This document shows, piece by piece, positions 38,272 through 49,354 of a stretch of 64,000 bases of DNA (its first letter is position 1; each line of letters begins with the position of its first letter). Location: positions 310,001 to 374,000 of the forward strand of contig CABHNZ010000002.1 in the NCBI GenBank assembly GCA_902167985.1, given 5' to 3'. The position numbers were made by a program, and so were the translations under genes. This stretch comes from Shinella sp. UYSO24 (GTDB taxonomy: Bacteria; Pseudomonadota; Alphaproteobacteria; Rhizobiales; Rhizobiaceae). Below the pieces are notes generated by a model, which saw nothing but the letters and a program-made list of their open reading frames with translations, searched no databases and was not told the origin of the DNA.

Positions 38272-38534
38272 TCGTGTACCAACAAAGGGCGGCAAAGACC
38301 CTGGGGAACATGAATGGGCATTCCGGATGCGTCTTTCCGGTCGCCGGGCTTTATGTCCGCGGGCCGGTTGTTTCATGAATTCTGGCAGTTTCCGCCGCTT
38401 TTGCGAGCCGGACTTCTGTCATTGCTGCCCGGCTCGCTTAGCGCTGTCGCGGCGGGGCCGGTTATCGCTGACGGGGTCGGCGGCTCACGGTGCTTTTCCG
38501 GTGTGGCTTCGAGCATCTGTCCGGGGGCGGTGCG

Positions 38535-39164
38535 ATGAACGGGCACGCGGTTCCGCTTCTCGTCAATGGTGTCGGGCATGTGCTCGATGTGGCGCCCGAG
38601 ACGCGGCTTCTCTTCGTGCTGCGCAACGATCTTTCCCTTAATGGACCGAAATATGGCTGCGGGCTTGGCGAGTGCGGGGCCTGCGCCGTGCTTGTCGATG
38701 GCAAGGCCGTGCGGCCCTGCAGTATCGGCATCGGTGCTGTCTCCGGCCGTTCGGTTGTCACGCTCGAAGGGCTTGAAACGGGCGAGCCGGCGTGTCGCTC
38801 GCTCCATCCGGTCCAGCAGGCCTTCGTCGACATGCAGGCGGCGCAATGCGGCTATTGTCTCAACGGCATGATCATGGCCATCGTCGGGTTGCTCAACCGC
38901 AATCCTTCGCCGGACGAGGCGGCGATCCGGCAGGCGTTGAGCGGTCATCTCTGTCGCTGCGGTACGCATATGGAGATCCTCGCCGCCGCCCGGCGCGCGG
39001 TGGAGCTGATGGCGGGCGAGGCCGAGCGACAGCAGGCCGGGCCGGTCTCGAATGATGAGGCGGCCGCTGCCGTTCCCGTTTCCACGGCTGTTCCCGCCGG
39101 CGGCAAGGCCGGCGAGATCGTGCATGGAGTGACTGCCTATGGTGGCCGTGGGGTGAGTGCATGA
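38535..39164 (+). CDS. 2Fe-2S subunit of a molybdenum hydroxylase, NicA/IsoA-like
   Basis: 209 residues. Plant-type 2Fe-2S site (LSLNGPKYGCGLGECGACAV ... RPCSIG) and the second cluster (AAQCGYCLNGMIM, LSGHLCRCGTHMEI) are complete. This is the small subunit that passes electrons from the molybdenum site in xanthine-dehydrogenase-family enzymes. Its stop overlaps the large-subunit start by 4 bp (ATGA). A C-terminal tail rich in Ala/Val (about 50 residues) is longer than usual. ATG 38535 is preferred over 38490 as the natural domain start. Partner architecture points to the nicotinate/isoquinoline dehydrogenase branch. Confidence 0.85.
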   Translation: MNGHAVPLLVNGVGHVLDVAPETRLLFVLRNDLSLNGPKYGCGLGECGACAVLVDGKAVRPCSIGIGAVSGRSVVTLEGLETGEPACRSLHPVQQAFVDMQAAQCGYCLNGMIMAIVGLLNRNPSPDEAAIRQALSGHLCRCGTHMEILAAARRAVELMAGEAERQQAGPVSNDEAAAAVPVSTAVPAGGKAGEIVHGVTAYGGRGVSA

Positions 39165-42100
39165 GCGACGCAGCATTGCCGGCGACCCCGCGGGAGGTCG
39201 CGGCGCGGGCCTATCTGGAGGCCGCCGAGATCTTGCTTGTCGTGCGCCCGGTTGCGGCGGGTTATGCGGCATCGACCGAGAAAGACGAGATTTTTCTGGC
39301 GATCGAGCCCTCCGGCCGTGTCATCGCCTTCAACGGTCATGTGGATCTCGGCACCGGCATTCGCACGGCGCTGGCGCAGATCGTGGCGGAAGAGCTCGAT
39401 ATCGCCTTCGAGACCGTGACGATGGTGCTGGGAACGACGACGGCGGCGCCCGATCAGGGGCCGACGATCGCCAGCGAAACGATCCAGATCTCGGCGATAC
39501 CGCTGCGGCAGGCGGCAGCATCCGCCCGGCGCTATCTCATCGAAACGGCGGCCGCCCTGCACGGGCTTTCGCCCAGTGAGCTTACGATCGAGCAGGGTGT
39601 TATCCGGCCGCTGTCGGCCTCCAACTGGGAATTGTCTTTCGGCGATCTGGTGCGGGGCAGCCATTGTCGGATCGCGCTCGACCCGACGGTGCCGGTCAAG
39701 CCCGCCTCATCCTACCAGCTGGTCGGCAAGCCACAGAAGCGCAACGATATCGCCGCCAAGGCGACCGGTTCCTGGACCTATGTGCATGACGTGCGGGTGC
39801 CGGCATGCTGCATGGGCGGGTGGTGCGCCCGCCTATGCGGGTTTCGACAGCGGTGATTTCGTCGGGCAGAGCCTGATTGCCGTCGATCGCCAGTCGATCG
39901 CCCATCTGCCGGGGATCGTCGCGATCGTCGAGGATGGCGATTTCATCGGTATCGTCGCAACGCGCGAGGAATTTGCAGCCCAGGCGGCGCTCGAGTTGAA
40001 GACGACCTGGAAGGCGCTGCCGGAGATGGTCGATCTCGGCCGGCCGGAAGAGCCTCTAAGAGCCAATACATCGACGGCGCGGGTGCTGCGCAACGAGGGC
40101 AATGTCGAGCAGGCGCTTGCCGGCGCATCGCCGAGGATCAGCCGCAGCTATGTCTGGCCCTACCAGATGCATGCCTCGATCGGCCCGTCCTGCGCGGTGG
40201 CAGACTGGCATCCGGAGCGGCTGACCGTCTGGTCCGGCACGCAGAACCCCTATCCGATGCGGCGGGATCTGGCGCTGCTTCTCGGCATGCCGGAAAATGC
40301 GATCGCGGTGGAGCGGATGGAGGCGGCCGGCTGCTACGGTCGCAACTGCGCCGATGACGTGACTGCCGATGCCGCACTTCTGTCGCGTGCGGTCGGCAAG
40401 CCCGTGCGGGTCCAGCTTACCCGCGAGCAGGAACATGCCTGGGAGCCGAAGGGGGCGGCACAGGTGATCGACGTTTCCGGCGGGCTCGATCAGGAAGGCG
40501 GGCCGGCGGGCTATGCGTTCGAGACCCGCTATCCGTCCAATCTGGCGCCAACACTGGCGCTGATCCTGACGGGGCGCGTGCCGAACAAGCCGCAGGTGAC
40601 GGATATGGGCGATCGCACCGCCATTCCGCCCTATGCTTTCGGGCCGATGCGGATCACCGTTCACGACATGCCGCCGCTTGCCCGCGCCTCCTGGTTTCGC
40701 GGCGTCTCGGCCATGCCAAACTCGTTTGCGCATGAGAGCTTCATCGATGAGCTGGCCTTTGCCGCAGGTGTCGATCCGGTCGAATACCGGCTGCGCTATC
40801 TGACCGATCCGCGCGCATCGATCTGGTGCGGGCCGTGACGGAACGGGCCGGCTGGCAGCCGCGCACCCGGCCGAAGACGATGGGCGGCGAGGGCGACCTT
40901 GTTTACGGACGCGGCTTTGCCTATGCGCTTTACGTGCATGGCAAGTTTCCCGGCACGCCGGCGGCATGGTCTGCCTGGGTGGCGGATGTGGCGGTCAATA
41001 CGAAGACCGGCGAGATTGCCGTGACGAAGATCACCGTCGGGCAGGATTCCGGCATGATGATCAACCCCGACGGGGTGAAGCATCAGATCCACGGCAATGT
41101 CATCCAGTCGCTGAGCCGGGTTCTGAAAGAGAAGGTAACGTTCGACGGGGCGAAGGTCGAGAGCGTCGAATGGGGCGGCTATCCGATCCTGACCTTTCCG
41201 GAAGTGCCGGATATCGACGTGCTGATGGTGCCGCGGCCAGATGAGGAGCCGCTCGGCGTCGGTGAATCCGCTTCGGTGCCGAGTGCGGCTGCGATCGTCA
41301 ATGCGGTCTTCGATGCGACCGGGCTGCGGTTTCGGGAATTGCCGCTGACGCCGGATGTGGTCTTGAAGGCGCTGAAGGAAAGCCGCGGGGAATTATTGCC
41401 GCCGCCGGTGACGGAGACTGGGCCGAAGCGGGGTAGATGGTGGCGGTTCGGCCTTGCGATTGCCGGAGTTGCGGGCGTAGCTGCGGGGCTTTCGGGCGCG
41501 CTTGCCGGTGGTCTGGCACTTGCCTCTCCGTGGCGCGGCGCTATCCGCCGGTGCCGCGGCAGGATCCCGGTCTTTTCAGCCCGGCCGCCATCGAGCGCGG
41601 CCGGCTGGTTGCGGCCGCTGCCGGCTGCAATGTCTGCCATCAGGGTGAGGATGGTCTGGCCTTTGCCGGCGGCCGGGCCTTTGCGACGCCGTTCGGCACG
41701 GTGCATGCGACGAATATCACGCCGGATGTGGCAAACGGCATTGGCGGCTGGTCTTATCCGGCCTTTGAGCGGGCGATGCGGCAGGGTGTTTCGCGCGACG
41801 GGCATCATCTCTATCCGGTGCATCCCTATCCGTCTTTTGCCGGGGTGGCGGAGGCGGATCTTCAGGCGCTCTATGCCTATCTTGCCACCCAGGCGCCGGT
41901 GGCGCGGGCGGCCCCTCAAGCCGATCTGCGGTTTCCCTTCAACATCCGGCCGCTGATGGCAGGGTGGAACATGCTCTTTCTCAAGGCTCAGCCGGTCCTC
42001 AAGGCGCAGCCGACTGTGGCCGATCCTGTGGCGCCGGAAAGCTTCACTCGCGGCGCTATCTGGTCGAGACGCTCGGCCATTGTTCCGCCTGCCATAGCGA

Positions 42101-42806
42101 GCGCAACGTGCTTGGTGCGGAAAAGGGCGGTGTTGCGCATCTTGCCGGCGGAGTGGTGGATGGCTGGGATGCGCCGGCGATTGCCGCTGCGGCCGGCTGG
42201 AGCCGGCAGGCGCTTTTCGATTATCTGAGGAGCGGGCATTCCACTGACCATGGCAGCGCCGGCGGGCCGATGGCGGAAGTCGTCGCCTCGCTCTCTGCCT
42301 TGCCCGACAGCGATATCGCGGCGATGGCCGACTATCTGGCGGGCAAAAATCCGGTCTCGGAGGAGGCCGCAGCGGCGCGAAAATCGACGCTTGTCGAAGA
42401 GGCCGAGGCTGCGCGGCAGGAGGCGACGATCCTTTATCCGGAGGGCGCACGGCTTTTCTCCGGGGCCTGTTCCTCCTGTCATGAGGCCGGCAGTCCGCTT
42501 GCCAGTCTCGCCCTGTCGAGCAAGCTTTCAGCCGCGCGGCCGGATAATCTCTTGCGCACGATTTTCGAGGGGGCGCAGGCCCCTGCTGCTGTCAGGGCAC
42601 GGGCTCTCGCGTCTGGCCCGGCCGTTGCCGCATCGGCCACGGCGTCCGAGGCTTTCGACGTCATGTCCATGCCGGGTTTTTCCGGCAGTATGAGCGATCG
42701 TCAGGTAGCTGAACTGGCCGCCTATCTTCGGGCCCGGTTTGCCTCGCAGCAGGCGGGGTGGAGCGGGCTTTCGGAAGCGGCGGCGCGGGCAAGGGGGCTC
42801 GATTGA
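39161..42806 (+). CDS. Molybdopterin subunit fused to three cytochrome c domains, NicB-like
   Basis: About 1216 residues after five one-base repairs (near 39808, 39835, 40811, about 41550 and 42054). The molybdopterin part spans about 1–740 (AFNGHVDLGTGIRTALAQIV, AAGCYGRNCADDVTADAALL, PLGVGESASVPSAAAI). A membrane anchor (WRFGLAIAGVAGVAAGLSGA) then leads to three haem-c sites: CNVCH, CSACH and CSSCH. This matches NicB of Pseudomonas putida, which hydroxylates nicotinate at C6 and passes electrons to the respiratory chain. Substrate here may be nicotinate or another N-heterocycle. Confidence 0.8.
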
Positions 42807-42898
42807 GGAGCGGCACCTGTTGCCGGTGTGGCGAGGCCGATGGGCTGAACTCGTTGGTGTGCGAATGTTTTGTCTGAGGCGATGTTCTCGCGGGCGGT

Positions 42899-44373
42899 TC
42901 AGCCCGCGGAGGGCGTCGAGAGAAGCCAGAGGCCGAAGACGGTGTAAAACACCATGGCGAGGGCCAGAAATATCTGGCTGAGCGCCGCCCGCCGACCCGT
43001 GTTGAAGTGACGCAGCGCCAGCATATGGGCGAGCAGAATGCCGATGCAGTGGCCGATGACGATGATCACCGTCTGGGCGATCCAGACCTTTCTGGCGCCA
43101 TCGAGATTGGTGAGGAAGGAGGTCGTCACATGCCAGTGGGCGGTGCCGAAGAGGTTCCAGCCGAGGCCGAAGGGGTCCGACAGGATGGCGAGAAGGTACT
43201 GGCCGTTGACCAGCATCAGCGTCAGGTAATGGGCGGCATGGAAGGCCACCGCGATCGGCAGGATCGAATAGACGAGGCGGCAGGCAAGCTCGACCATGCC
43301 CTTCGATGATCGTTCGCCGGCAAGCCATGCACCGCCCGCAACGGCTGCAAGGTAAAGGCCGCCGAGGAGGAAGGGGGCGATGAGGAGGCCGATCGTGTTT
43401 TCGCTCATCACGCCGCTGCGGCCGGGGAAATCCAGCGGGTTGACGCCGATGAAGCCGAGCCAGGTGAAGGTTTCCGAAAAGCCGTCGAAGGAGGCGGTGC
43501 CGAGCGACAGGAGGATGAGGATGGCGGCGCCGAGCGGGGGCGTGCCGCTTTCGAGGCAGTATTGTCCCGGCCAGGTGACATGGGTGGATGATCCTGCTTT
43601 TCCTGTGTTTTCGGCGGGCATCTTGCCGGCGTCATTGCGGTGGATCGGGGCCAGCATGCCGATCATGCGGAAGTAGATCGCGAAGGGTTCGCCACGCGCA
43701 TTCCAGGCCTCCTCGCCGAAGAGGATCATCGCAACAAGGGTGAAGAGCCAGTAGGCGCCGACGACAAGGGTGAGACCGGGCGGATCTTCCGGCGCCAGCG
43801 AAACGAGTTCGAACCAGGCGAAACAGAAGAACAGCGCTATGGCCGGAAAATGCCCAAGCGATGCGGGGAGGGTGAGGATCGGGCGATTGCCAAGGGGTAA
43901 GCGGGTGATGCGCCGCAAGAGAGCGAGCGGGCCGGTCCATGGGTTGAGTGCCGGCCAGAGATTGCCGGTCAGCGCCTGTATCGTCGTGAAGATCACCCAC
44001 CAGAAGACCCAGAGGAAGATCGGCAGTGGATTTTCCAGAGGGTCCGTCGTTCCCCATCTGCCCGCCGCGATGAGCAGGGCGAGGATGATGAAGGAAAGCG
44101 TGCTGGTGACAGCGAGCGGTGGGCGCGGCAGGGCAGCGAGGGTGATCTTTGCCGAGGACATGCGCTCGAACAGCCGGTCGGGCAGGACGAGCAGGACCAG
44201 AAACGAGGCGGCGACGGCCAGGCTGCGCCAAGCTTGTAATAGCCCGTCGGCAGAAGCATCACGATGGCGCGTTCCGTGCCATGGGCAAAGGCGCAGGACC
44301 CGCTTGCGAGGACAAGAATAAACGTAAGAAGCGCTGGAAATGAATGGCGCAACTGGAAAATGAAATGTCGCAT
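42899..44373 (-). CDS. Multi-pass membrane protein, unknown (sometimes named fenitrothion hydrolase)
   Basis: About 491 residues after one repair near 44235 (a G lost in CTTGGCGGCAGC). A signal-like helix (FPALLTFILVLASGSCAFAH) is followed by HGTERAIVMLLPTGYYKLG and about ten more helices (FSETFTWLGFIGVNP, AYWLFTLVAMILFGEEAW, several membrane His). The family is found in databases under the name fenitrothion hydrolase, but nothing here shows hydrolase residues; a membrane redox or transport role is as likely. It converges on nicB-like and is divergent from the ABC transporter. Confidence 0.55.
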
Positions 44374-44497
44374 TACGGCAGTCGACCCAAGATTTGTGAG
44401 TTGAGGAATCGCGTTTGCCCCTCTAGCTTCCGGGCGTGTTGCTGGATTTGGCAAGGGGGAGACTGATCTTGTCAATCGAAAAGCATCGTGATTTGTT

Positions 44498-44540
44498 AGT
44501 AGACGAACGATCGGTCGCGCCAGAACGACGGACGTCTACT
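44498..44540 (+). promoter_or_regulatory. Inverted repeat upstream of the ABC transporter operon
   Basis: AGTAGACG at 44498 and CGTCTACT at 44533 are perfect inverted copies with centres 35 bp apart, ending 20 bp before the substrate-binding-protein start. They could be a two-site operator (for example of the nearby MarR) or a leader hairpin. Confidence 0.45.
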
Positions 44541-44560
44541 TTAAAAGAGGGGAATTTCAC

Positions 44561-45868
44561 ATGACCGACAAGATCATAAAGCCAAGTTCTCTCATTTCCC
44601 GCCGTTCGACGCTGAAGGTGATCGGTGCGGCAGCCGGTACGGGCCTGATTTCGACCACCGCGCCCGGCTTCGTTCGTTATTCGCAGGCGCAGACATCCGA
44701 GCCGATCAAGCTCGGGCTCGAACTGCATCGCACCGGCATCGGCGCCTCCTATGGCCGCTGGTACGAGCGCGTTGCCAATGCCGCCGTCAAGATCATCAAT
44801 GACGAGGGCGGCATCAACGGCCGTCCGGTACAGCTGATCGTCGAGGATGACGGCACCGATCCGAAGCGCGGTGCTGAAGTCATCGAAAAATTCGCTACGC
44901 AGCACAAGGTCGACCTCGTGTTCGGCACGCTGTTCTCCAACGTCGTCGTTGGCGCGGCTCCGCGTGCCGGCGAATTGAAAATGCCCTATCTCGTCGTCTC
45001 GGAAGGCACGCATGTCTCTTCCGGCAGCCTCAACCGCTACTGTTTCCAGCCGGGCATTACCGATGTCCGCTCGCAGGTGACGGCGATGGCGCCGTGGATG
45101 ACCAAGAACCTCGGCAAGAAGGTGACGATGATGTTCCCGGACTATGCGTTCGGCTACGACCATCGCGACAACCTGCCGCCGGCGATCAAGGCGCAGGGCG
45201 GCGAGGTGATCGAGATGATCGCCGTGCCGCCGACGGAGACCTCGTTCACCCGCTACCTGCCGCGCATTCCGGCCGATACGGACGTGCTCTATCACGTCAT
45301 GGTCGGGCCTTCGGTTCTGACCTTCGTTACCGAGCTTGGCGAGTTCTACGGCTCGCAGCATCCGGCGATCTTCGGCTTCATCGACAGTATCGAGGCCGTG
45401 GATCTGAAGACGCCGCAGCTCGACTTCCTCGAAGGCACCTATTTCTGGGAGGGCAATCCGCGCTACGCCCAGAAGGACCAGAGCCAGTGGGACAAGATCT
45501 ATCGTGCCGCCGTCGGTGTCGACGACAATGGCGCCAGCATTCATGATCCGAAGGACATTTCCACCTACGCTCACATGTTCGGCGTCTGGGAAACGCTCTT
45601 CGTCATCAAGGAGGCGATGCAGAAGGCCGGATATCAGGGGCCGCAGGACAAGGCGAAATTCATCGAGGCGCTGGAAAGCCTCGAGAAATTCGACGAGGGT
45701 CGCGATCACCCGCAGGGCGACAAGATCTTCAACGGCAAGAACCACCAGGCCTATGGCCACCAGAACATTTCCAAGGTGGAAAGCGGCCGGCTGAACGTCG
45801 TGCATCGTACGGCCATCGAGGACGGCGGGCCGCAATCACCGGCCGACTATACCAAGATGGCGCTCTGA
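44561..45868 (+). CDS. ABC transporter substrate-binding protein, Liv/Urt type, Tat-exported
   Basis: 435 residues, intact. The N-terminus has a twin-arginine signal (LISRRSTLKVIGAAAGTGLI), then a type I periplasmic-binding fold (IKLGLELHRTGIGASYGRWY, NDEGGINGRPVQLIVEDDGT). It belongs to the branched-chain amino acid/urea/amide group; the bound solute is probably the substrate of the catabolic genes downstream. GAGGGGAA precedes the ATG. A hairpin separates it from the permease genes. Confidence 0.88.
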   Translation: MTDKIIKPSSLISRRSTLKVIGAAAGTGLISTTAPGFVRYSQAQTSEPIKLGLELHRTGIGASYGRWYERVANAAVKIINDEGGINGRPVQLIVEDDGTDPKRGAEVIEKFATQHKVDLVFGTLFSNVVVGAAPRAGELKMPYLVVSEGTHVSSGSLNRYCFQPGITDVRSQVTAMAPWMTKNLGKKVTMMFPDYAFGYDHRDNLPPAIKAQGGEVIEMIAVPPTETSFTRYLPRIPADTDVLYHVMVGPSVLTFVTELGEFYGSQHPAIFGFIDSIEAVDLKTPQLDFLEGTYFWEGNPRYAQKDQSQWDKIYRAAVGVDDNGASIHDPKDISTYAHMFGVWETLFVIKEAMQKAGYQGPQDKAKFIEALESLEKFDEGRDHPQGDKIFNGKNHQAYGHQNISKVESGRLNVVHRTAIEDGGPQSPADYTKMAL

Positions 45869-45896
45869 GAAGCGCCAGCCTTCGTCCGACATGAAG

Positions 45897-45924
45897 GACC
45901 GGCCCCGCCTGTCGGCGGCCGGTC
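45897..45924 (+). terminator. Stem-loop between the binding-protein and permease genes
   Basis: GACCGGCC and GGCCGGTC form an 8-bp stem with a GC-rich inner part, followed by ATCCTTTTCC. Such intercistronic hairpins commonly allow more binding protein than permease to be made. Confidence 0.6.
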
Positions 45925-45986
45925 ATCCTTTTCCCTACCGATGGACATGTTGCACCTGCCGTTGCGGGTGAACGAGGAAGCAAGTC

Positions 45987-46878
45987 TTGGCATTCGGTCC
46001 GTTTTTTCTGCTGGCGACATTCGAGGGGCTGCTGCAGGCGGCGATCCTGACCCTGACGGCGCTTGGCTTATCGCTGGTCTTCGGCGTCATGCGTATCGTC
46101 AATGTCGCGCATGGCGAGTTCTACATGCTCGGCGCGGTGATCGCCTGGTGGGTATCCACCTTCGTGTCGTCTATGTTCGGCATGCCGCCGGCCATCGGCT
46201 TCATCGCGGCGCTGATCATCAGCCCGCTTGCGGTCGGCGCGATTGCGATGGCGGCGAGCGGCTGATCCTGAAAAGGCTCAACTACAATCCGGAATCGACC
46301 ATCGTCGCGACGATCGGGATGCTCTACATCATCCAGCAGAGCGTGCTTCTGACCTATGGCCCGGATGCGCGGCGGGTGGCGGCTCCCTTCTACTACCGCA
46401 TCCAGCTGCCGTGGTTCGGCTATTCCGGCTATAACCTCTTCGTCATCGCCGCTGCCATCGTGCTGCTTGTCGTCGTCTGGTTCATCCTCAGCCGCACCCG
46501 GATCGGGCTCGTGATGCGGGCGGCGCAGTTCGATGCGGAGACGGCGCAGCCTTCGGCATTCCAATCGACAAGGTCTATTCGCTGGTGTTTGCCGCCGGTG
46601 CAATGCTGGCGGCGATCGGCGCGGTTCTCGTCGTGCCGATCCGGCAGGCGCATTACCTGATGGGGCTCGATCCGCTGCTGTTATCCTTCATCACCGTCAT
46701 TATCGGCGGGCTCGGCAGCCTGCGCGGCACCGTCATCGCCGCTCTTCTGATCGGCCTCAGCGACGGGATCATTTCGGTCTTCTTCTCGCCGACGCTTGCC
46801 AAGATGATCTCGACCCTGCTCGTGGCGCTGGTGCTGGTGTTCAAGCCGGAAGGGCTGTTCGGAGCCAAGGCCAGATGA
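45987..46878 (+). CDS. livH: ABC transporter permease LivH-like
   Basis: 297 residues after two repairs: near 46256 (GCGGCCGAG appears as GCGGCGAG) and near 46552 (CAGGCCTTC appears as CAGCCTTC). Recognised by LLQAAILTLTALGLSLVFGV, MRIVNVAHGEFYMLGA, then STIVATIGMLYIIQQSVLL and the end LVALVLVFKPEGLFGAK. It forms the inner-membrane channel with LivM. Its stop overlaps the LivM start (ATGA). The symbol denotes type and does not imply a branched-chain amino acid substrate. Confidence 0.85.
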
Positions 46879-47849
46879 TGCAATCCCGACAATCCGCTCT
46901 TCCTGCCGCCGTTCTTGCGCTTCACGTCGCGGCCATTCTCCTGCTGTTCGTCCTGCAATTCGTGCTGCCGGAATATCATCAACTGGCGATGACGCGGGTC
47001 ATGGTGCTGGCCATCTTCGCCATGGGCTACAATCTGCTCTTCGGCTATACCGGCCTGCTCAGCCTCGGCCATGCGATGTTCTTTGCCGCCGGTCTCTACG
47101 GGGCGGGGCTCACGTCCTATTATTTCGGCTGGAGCGTGCCTGTCTCCTTCCTCGCCGGCATCGTCTGCGGTTTCGTTCTGTCCTTCGTCATCGGGCTCGT
47201 CTCGCTGCGCACCTCGGGCGTGTCATTCATGATCGTGACGCTGATGTTCGCGCAGGTCGCTTACCTGACGACCACCTATTTCACCGATTATACCCGCGGC
47301 GAGGAGGGGCTTGTGCTGCCGGAGGCGGCGCGCAGCTTCGATCTTCTCGGCCTGCATTTCGATCTGACCAATGCCGTGCTGCGCTACAATCTTTCGGTGG
47401 TGCTGCTGGCCGTCACGATGGCGATCACGCTTGTCGTCGTGCGCGGGCCGCTCGGGCGGGCACTGATCGCGATCCGCGAGAACGAGGCGCGCACGGTGAT
47501 GCTGGGCTATGACACGTTCCGGCTGAAGCTGATGGCGCTGACGATTTCCGGCACGATCTCGGCCATGGCGGGCGCCACCTATGCGCTGCTGTTTGCCTAT
47601 ATCGGCGCAGGTTTCGCAACCATCCAGTATTCGATCGAGGTGCTGCTCTTCACACTGCTCGGCGGTGCCGGGACCGTGCTCGGGCCGCTGATCGGCACGA
47701 CGGCGATGTTCTATCTCATCGATATCGCCAGCTCCTACACGGTCGCCTACATGCTGGCGGTCGGGGTGGCGCTGGTGCTGCTCGTGCTGTTCTTTCCGAA
47801 GGGCATTCTCGGGACGATCCGGGAAAGGTGGTTGCCATGGCTGCCGTGA
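46875..47849 (+). CDS. livM: ABC transporter permease LivM-like
   Basis: 324 residues, intact. Shows the LivM signature FAMGYNLLFGYTGLLSLGHA and, near the C-terminus, EVLLFTLLGGAGTVLGPLIG with the loop GRALIAIRENEARTVMLGYD that contacts the ATPase. ATG 46875 overlaps the LivH stop; a second ATG follows at 46878. Overlaps livG by 13 bp. Confidence 0.9.
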   Translation: MMQSRQSALPAAVLALHVAAILLLFVLQFVLPEYHQLAMTRVMVLAIFAMGYNLLFGYTGLLSLGHAMFFAAGLYGAGLTSYYFGWSVPVSFLAGIVCGFVLSFVIGLVSLRTSGVSFMIVTLMFAQVAYLTTTYFTDYTRGEEGLVLPEAARSFDLLGLHFDLTNAVLRYNLSVVLLAVTMAITLVVVRGPLGRALIAIRENEARTVMLGYDTFRLKLMALTISGTISAMAGATYALLFAYIGAGFATIQYSIEVLLFTLLGGAGTVLGPLIGTTAMFYLIDIASSYTVAYMLAVGVALVLLVLFFPKGILGTIRERWLPWLP

Positions 47850-48585
47850 CGCTTCTCTCCACATCGGGCCTCAGCCGCCAGTTCGGCGGGCTGAAGGCGG
47901 TCGATCAGGTGGATTTTGCTATCCGCGAGGGCGAGATCCGGGCGCTAATCGGGCCGAATGGCGCAGGCAAGACGACGTTCGTTTCGCTGCTTTCCGGCCG
48001 CATCACGCCGTCTGCCGGCCGCATCACCTTTGCCGGCGAGGATATCACGGCCATGCCGGCGCATCGACGCGTGCGGCAGGGCATTGCCTATACGTTCCAG
48101 ATCACCAGCGTCTATCCGACGCTGACGGCCTTCGAGAATGTCGCGCTGCCGGCGCAGACAGCAATCCGCAAAAGCGCCCGCGGCAACAGCAAGCGCGGCG
48201 GGCAGGATGCGATCACTGAGCGGGCGATGGCGGCGCTAAGCGGGTGGGGCTTGGCGAACGGGCTGGCGACAAGGCGGGCACCCTTTCCTATGGCCATCAG
48301 CGGCTTCTCGAAGTGGCGATGGGGCTGGCGCTCGAACCGCGGCTTCTCATTCTCGACGAGCCGACGCAGGGACTTTCCGATGGCGAGATCGATAATTTCT
48401 GCGGGCTGGTGAAGGATATTTCGCGCGCGGCCACGGTGCTTCTCATCGAGCATAACATGCCGGTCGTGATGCGGCTTGCCGACCAGATCACCGTGCTCAA
48501 TCGCGGCGCGATCCTGGCGGATGGTACGCCGGAGGAGATCCGGGCCAATGCGGCGGTGCAGGCCGCCTATCTGGGGACGGGCTGA
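47837..48585 (+). CDS. livG: ABC transporter ATP-binding protein LivG-like
   Basis: 249 residues after one repair near 48241 (AGCGGGGTGGGG lost one G). Walker A GPNGAGKTTF, signature LSYGHQRLLEVAMGL and Walker B LLILDEPTQGLSDGEI are all present. ATG 47837 is used, with GAAAGG upstream; a GTG at 47828 is possible. The signature LSYG replaces the common LSGG, which occurs in LivG relatives. Confidence 0.87.
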
Positions 48586-48601
48586 GATGTCGGAGAAAAC
48601 C

Positions 48602-49326
48602 ATGCCGGATACGCAGCCGCCAGCAACACCGCTGCTCGAGGTGAGCGGGCTCGACGTCTATCACGGCAACAGCCAGACGCTGAAAGGCATGACGCTCTCG
48701 GTTGCGCCGGGCGAGGTCGTGTGCCTGCTCGGGCGAACGGTGCGGGCAAGACGACGACGCTTCGGGCGATCATGGGGCTGATGCCGGCGCGGGCGGGCTC
48801 GATCAAACTCGAGGGCGTCGAGTTGACCACGCTTGCCGCGCATCAGGTGCCGCGGCAGGGGATAGGCTACGTGCCGCAGGGCAGGCGGCTTTTCTCCGAG
48901 CTTACGGTCCGGGAAAATCTCGAAATCGGGCTGATGACGCGCAAGAGCCCGCGCACGGTTCTCGATGAGGTCTATGATCTCTTTCCGCGGCTGAAGGAGA
49001 GGCTCGATCAGGTCTCCGGCACGCTTTCGGGCGGCGAGCAGCAGATGCTGGCGACGGCGCGGGCGCTCTGCATCAACCCGTCGGTCATCCTGCTCGACGA
49101 GCCGACCGAGGGGCTGATGCCCTCGATGATCGCGACGATCCGCGATGTGGTCGTGACGCTTCGGGATCGCGGCAAGGCGATCCTGCTCGTCGAACAGCGG
49201 GTGGAGGCGGTTCTTTCCGTCGCAGACCGGGTGTGTTTCGTCGAGAATGGCCGGGTGCAGGCGACAAGCGCCGTCGCCGAATTGCGCGAGGATCCATCGC
49301 TTCTGTCGCGCTATGTCGGGGTGTGA
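48602..49326 (+). CDS. livF: ABC transporter ATP-binding protein LivF-like
   Basis: 241 residues after one repair near 48731 (CTCGGGGCGAAC appears as CTCGGGCGAAC, inside Walker A LLGANGAGKTTT). Signature LSGGEQQMLATARAL and Walker B SVILLDEPTEGLMPSM follow. ATG 48602 has CGGAG at the right distance; ATG 48587 is an alternative. Last gene of the importer operon. Confidence 0.87.
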
Positions 49327-49354
49327 GGGCTGACGGTCTTGGCCGTCTGCTCCG

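Noticed and set aside
38277..38284. A further TACCAACA copy as a third island arm site
   Set aside because: It is isolated, lies outside the att repeats and lacks the 12-bp partner; probably chance.
38535..48585. Treating nicB-like and liv genes as pseudogenes
   Set aside because: All domain motifs are kept on both sides of each break and frames resume with no other damage, which is unlike decay.
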